Shown here: one piece after another, positions 61,122-64,000 of the stretch | Layout: each line of letters begins with the position of its first letter | Numbering within the stretch: position 1 is the stretch's first letter | The notes under the pieces: model-generated | The model's database searches: none | Told to the model about the DNA's origin: nothing | The model's input: the letters and a program-made list of their open reading frames with translations, nothing else | Made by a program: the position numbers and the translations under genes | Origin: Diplosphaera chodatii | Lineage: Eukaryota; Chlorophyta; Trebouxiophyceae; Prasiolales; Stichococcaceae | Assembly (NCBI GenBank): GCA_032358165.1 | Contig: JAALGY010000051.1 | Location: 434,001-498,000 of the forward strand | Reading direction: 5' to 3' | DNA length: 64,000 nucleotides

Positions 61122-62995
61122 GTTGATGATGGTGTTCACAGCACGCGGCCCGCTGAGCACCATGCTGTTGCTGCTGGTACATTCGAGGCGAACGCGGCCC
61201 GCATCAGGTGTATCAAAAGGGAGTACGAATCATCGTGAGGGATGCGCGTGACCCTTGACAGCATGTACAGCTCGTCTCCTGAACTGACCTTCTGGCCATG
61301 CAGAAGACTCCCATTCCAGGTGAGCTCACCCAAACGCTGTTACCACGTCAGACATACACTGCCCCACAGGCAGCTGGAGGAGGAGGTGGTGGAGAACACC
61401 CGGAGGCTTGTCGCCGTCGCGGACGCCGCCGCAGCGCGGGCAGCAGACAAGGAGCTGGAGGCTGCTGCGGCGGCGCGCCGGGCAGCCTGGGTCCAGGCGG
61501 TGTCAGCGCTGACCGCGCAGAAGGCCGTGGGCCCGGTGGGTCGTGCCGGCACCAGCCAAGCACTTGATTGCACTAGAATTACTAGGCTGAAACGCCAGCG
61601 TCGCACTGAAGTAGGCCTGCAGCACAGCGGCTCAGCTCGGGGAACCGTGCACAGGCGGCAGGCGGGGCGAGCCTGCAGGGGCAGGTCAGGGAACTGGAGG
61701 GCACCACCGGCAGGCTGGAGGCGCTGTTTGAGGAGTGCACGCGGGACAACCACCGCCTGCGCACGGCACTCGCGTGCCGCGCTGCTGAAAACGGACAGAT
61801 GGTGCAGCAGCTGGTCGACCTGCGGCACCGCTACAGCAGCCTGCAGGTGTCGTGGACAGCACAACTGTTCGCACTGTGTACCAGGGTGGTGAGGACGTGG
61901 ATTTGCATGGTGCCCCACTCAATTTGCCCAATACTGCAGGCCTCCATCCACACCCAGGGTGGCCAACCTGCGAGGAAGCAGCGGCCAGTGGACCAGGCAC
62001 CCCCAGCTGAAGTGGAAGCGGCCGCACAAGACGGTGCAGCCACCTCACCAGACGCCACACATGCAGACAGCCTTCACAAGCAGGTTGAGCAAGCCAATGA
62101 AGTGCGCCATTCTGCCTCATGGGTGTGCAAGGCTGGGCAGCAGCTTATGCACCTCTGTGCTTTGCCTCCACACAGCTGGGTGTGTCCAGGTGCTGGGCGT
62201 GTACCTTTGGCACACGCTCTGGTGCAGGCTGCTGCAAGACTTCGGGGCCAGCTGAAGGCGGAGCAGCAGACACACGCCGAGACGAAGGCCGTCTTCGTTG
62301 CCGAGGTCGCCGCACGCACCGCACTCCTGCAGCTGCTGCACAGCGTTGCGGCCTGCCTGCAGCGGCGCCTGGAAACATCCAGCGGGTGCTCAGCCCCCCT
62401 GCAGCCTGCAGCGGACATCAGCACCTCCAGCAGCACCCCGCAGCATCTGCATGATGCACCAGGCGCCGCTGCCCTGCCTGCTGCGCCGCAGCGGCGTGAG
62501 TGCAGCATCCCTGCTGCACGGCTGCGGCCCCGCAGCAGCCGGGCGGCTGCGGAGGCGGACCATAGTAGGACTACTGACAGGCAAACACTCGCGCCTTGGG
62601 GCGTGCCTGGTGGGTGCAGGGCGTTGACGCCTGGCGTTGTATATACGAGGATCAGCACACCGAGGCGGCATGGTCTGCCCGCGCGTGTATCCAGGAGCGC
62701 ACATGGACTTGGGAATCTTGTGAACCCTGGTGGACTCACCAGACAGGTGCAGCAAATGTGCAGAGAGCATCGGCCCACAGGCTGCTCATCAGCAGACGCT
62801 GCTGGTGTCCAGGCGGCTGTAGTTGCATTGTGTGGAAGTCCCCGTGGTGCGCAGCACCAGGGGGCAGTGGGCTGCTCTGCCGCAGCAGCATGCGCTGCCA
62901 GGTTGCAGGTTGTGCAGTGGCTTGCTGAGCATGCATTTGGGGCTGAGCGCATGACCGCACTGCATGCTTGTCAGCAGGCTGTTGATCAAGTATAG
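61122..62995 (+). CDS. Alanine-rich coiled-coil protein of unknown function, 5' end unresolved
   Basis: Exons 61122-61207, 61370-61535, 61655-61846, 61940-62083 and 62228-62995 join in phase (about 450 residues plus an unplaced start). Two helical segments have heptad character: QLEEEVVENTRRLVAVADAA and its Ala-rich continuation, then QGQVRELEGTTGRLEALFEE. A Gln/Pro/Ala linker follows, then a third helix (LRGQLKAEQQTHAETKAVFV, ALLQLLHSVAACLQRRLE). The last roughly 170 residues are Ser/Ala/Arg-rich and low-complexity; a short intron there would also be possible. I see no catalytic or binding motif. Dimeric scaffold or cytoskeletal proteins look like this, but no family is recognised. Confidence 0.6.
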
Positions 62996-63301
62996 GAACA
63001 AGTGTACGAGCTCGTATGCTTTGGTTTTTCACAGCAAAACTTATACACGGTGCAAGGCAATGCACGAGGCCAGGCAATCGAATAAACATCAATCATTTGT
63101 GGCAGTATGCTGACGTTCTGAGCGCTACACCTGCCTGTATCAGAAACTGCCCCTCCCAGCTTTTTCGGGTGCTCTAGACACAACAGCTGGCAGCACGCAT
63201 TCACGCCTCTGGCTATGTGGCCGCAACAGTGCTTTTCTACCAATTTTGGCTGTACCGTATGATGACATTGTAGTGGCTGCGATATTGCAATCAGGACGTG
63301 T
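62996..63301. other. Convergent spacer near right edge
   Basis: About 300 bp between the coiled-coil gene stop (+) and the proposed stop of the right-edge gene (-). It is AT-richer than its flanks. No feature is recognised. Confidence 0.3.
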
Positions 63302-64000
63302 CTACTGTGCCACCGCTGCGGACCCACCGCTATGCGCCCGCTGCCCTGCCTCCCGTACAGCGCCCTGCAGAAACAGCCATGCCCACCAGTACATGGACTT
63401 AAAGGTACCGGACGATCTGTCGGCGAGCAACGGTGCCCGGCTCTCGGATGTCCAATCACGCTGGCCCTTGCAGTCCAGCTGCCATGGTGAGTGCACCCCG
63501 CACAAGGGTCGCCGCTGCCGCACACTGCTGCGGTGGGCCGCCCGTCAACCGCATTCCGGGTCTCACCTGGACGGCCAGGGCCGCCTGCGCAGCCGCATCC
63601 TCGCCTTCCAGCAGCCGGTCCGTGCCCCGCGGCGCGACGACGCCGTTGGGCACCAGACCGGCGACGGCCCGCGGCAGCGGCGCAAAGTCCAGCTGCCTGT
63701 AGTCCGGCACGCCCGCCGTGATGGCCCTGCCATCCCTGACGACCACCTGCAGGGGACGGCGCTGCCGTAAACCGCTGTGCGCGACTCAGCAGCTCGTGGA
63801 GGCGGAAAAGCATGCTGCAGGCTGCACAGCTGGACGTCTTGGCTGCGAACAGGCAACCCAGGTGACAACAGGGTTTATGCTTTCGTTTCGTACATGTTCC
63901 TAGTGTCACAGACTGTACAGACAGACTCACGGCATGACCGCGCACCCTGTCGAACTGCGGGCGGGCCAGCAGCTCGCTGTAGCGGCGGCCGCGGAACAGG
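63302..64000 (-). CDS. Partial protein of unknown function, cut by right edge
   Basis: Three exons on the minus strand: 64000-63931 (5' truncated; LFRGRRYSELLARPQFDRVR), 63746-63567 (VVVRDGRAITAGVPDYRQLD, LVPNGVVAPRGTDRLLEGE) and a proposed short last exon 63364-63302 (GAVREAGQRAHSGG) ending in TAG. The middle exon is flanked by CTGCAG and a GTGAGA donor and is well supported by codon texture. The last exon is supported only by phase and acceptor. I do not recognise the family. Confidence 0.5.

Noticed and set aside
62074..62952. 292-codon minus-strand frame
   Set aside because: It is antisense to the last exon of the coiled-coil gene. Its Cys/Arg/Ser-rich texture shows no domain or splice support.

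Overview
This is nuclear DNA from a GC-rich, intron-dense green alga. It is a chlorophyte, and a trebouxiophyte-like alga is my best guess. The evidence is a major LHCII-type antenna protein, a plastid lycopene beta-cyclase, GATA fingers with the plant 18-residue loop, plant-type domain combinations (CUE-DUF1771-Smr; PUB-UBX), and many short GT..AG introns ending in (C/T)TGCAG. I rebuilt the gene models by hand, joining exons with consistent splice phase. I see no rRNA, tRNA, CRISPR array, viral or bacterial-style block. About 18 genes fill the window, mostly divergent or convergent, with spacers of 0.1-1.2 kb.

Left third (1-16.5 kb): a 3'-truncated gene of unknown function (-), a small membrane protein with an unresolved start (+), a UBXD1/PUX2-like p97 cofactor (-), an isoprenylcysteine methyltransferase-family enzyme (+), a CID7-like CUE/DUF1771/Smr protein (-), a 59-residue two-exon membrane microprotein (-), lycopene beta-cyclase (-) and an ALKBH1-like dioxygenase (+).

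Middle (16.7-34 kb): an intronless PHT4/ANTR-like anion transporter (-), then two head-to-head paralogous bZIP genes. One is intronless and the other has 17 exons. They share a long uncharacterised C-terminal region. A many-exon ABCG half-transporter (-) follows.

Right half (34-64 kb): a roughly 52-exon BRR2 U5 snRNP helicase gene covers about 16 kb (+). After it come a two-finger GATA factor (+), a CXIP4/SREK1IP1-like zinc-knuckle protein with an RS/K tail (-), an LHCII antenna gene (-), an alanine-rich coiled-coil protein of unknown function (+) and a gene cut by the right edge (-).

There is no single operon-like system. Two loose themes are RNA processing (BRR2, CXIP4-like, CID7-like, ALKBH1-like) and plastid function (LCYB, LHCII, probably the ANTR transporter). 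The least-described item is the bZIP pair: the multi-exon copy has His where bZIPs carry the invariant basic-region Asn, and both copies carry the same unnamed C-terminal domain.
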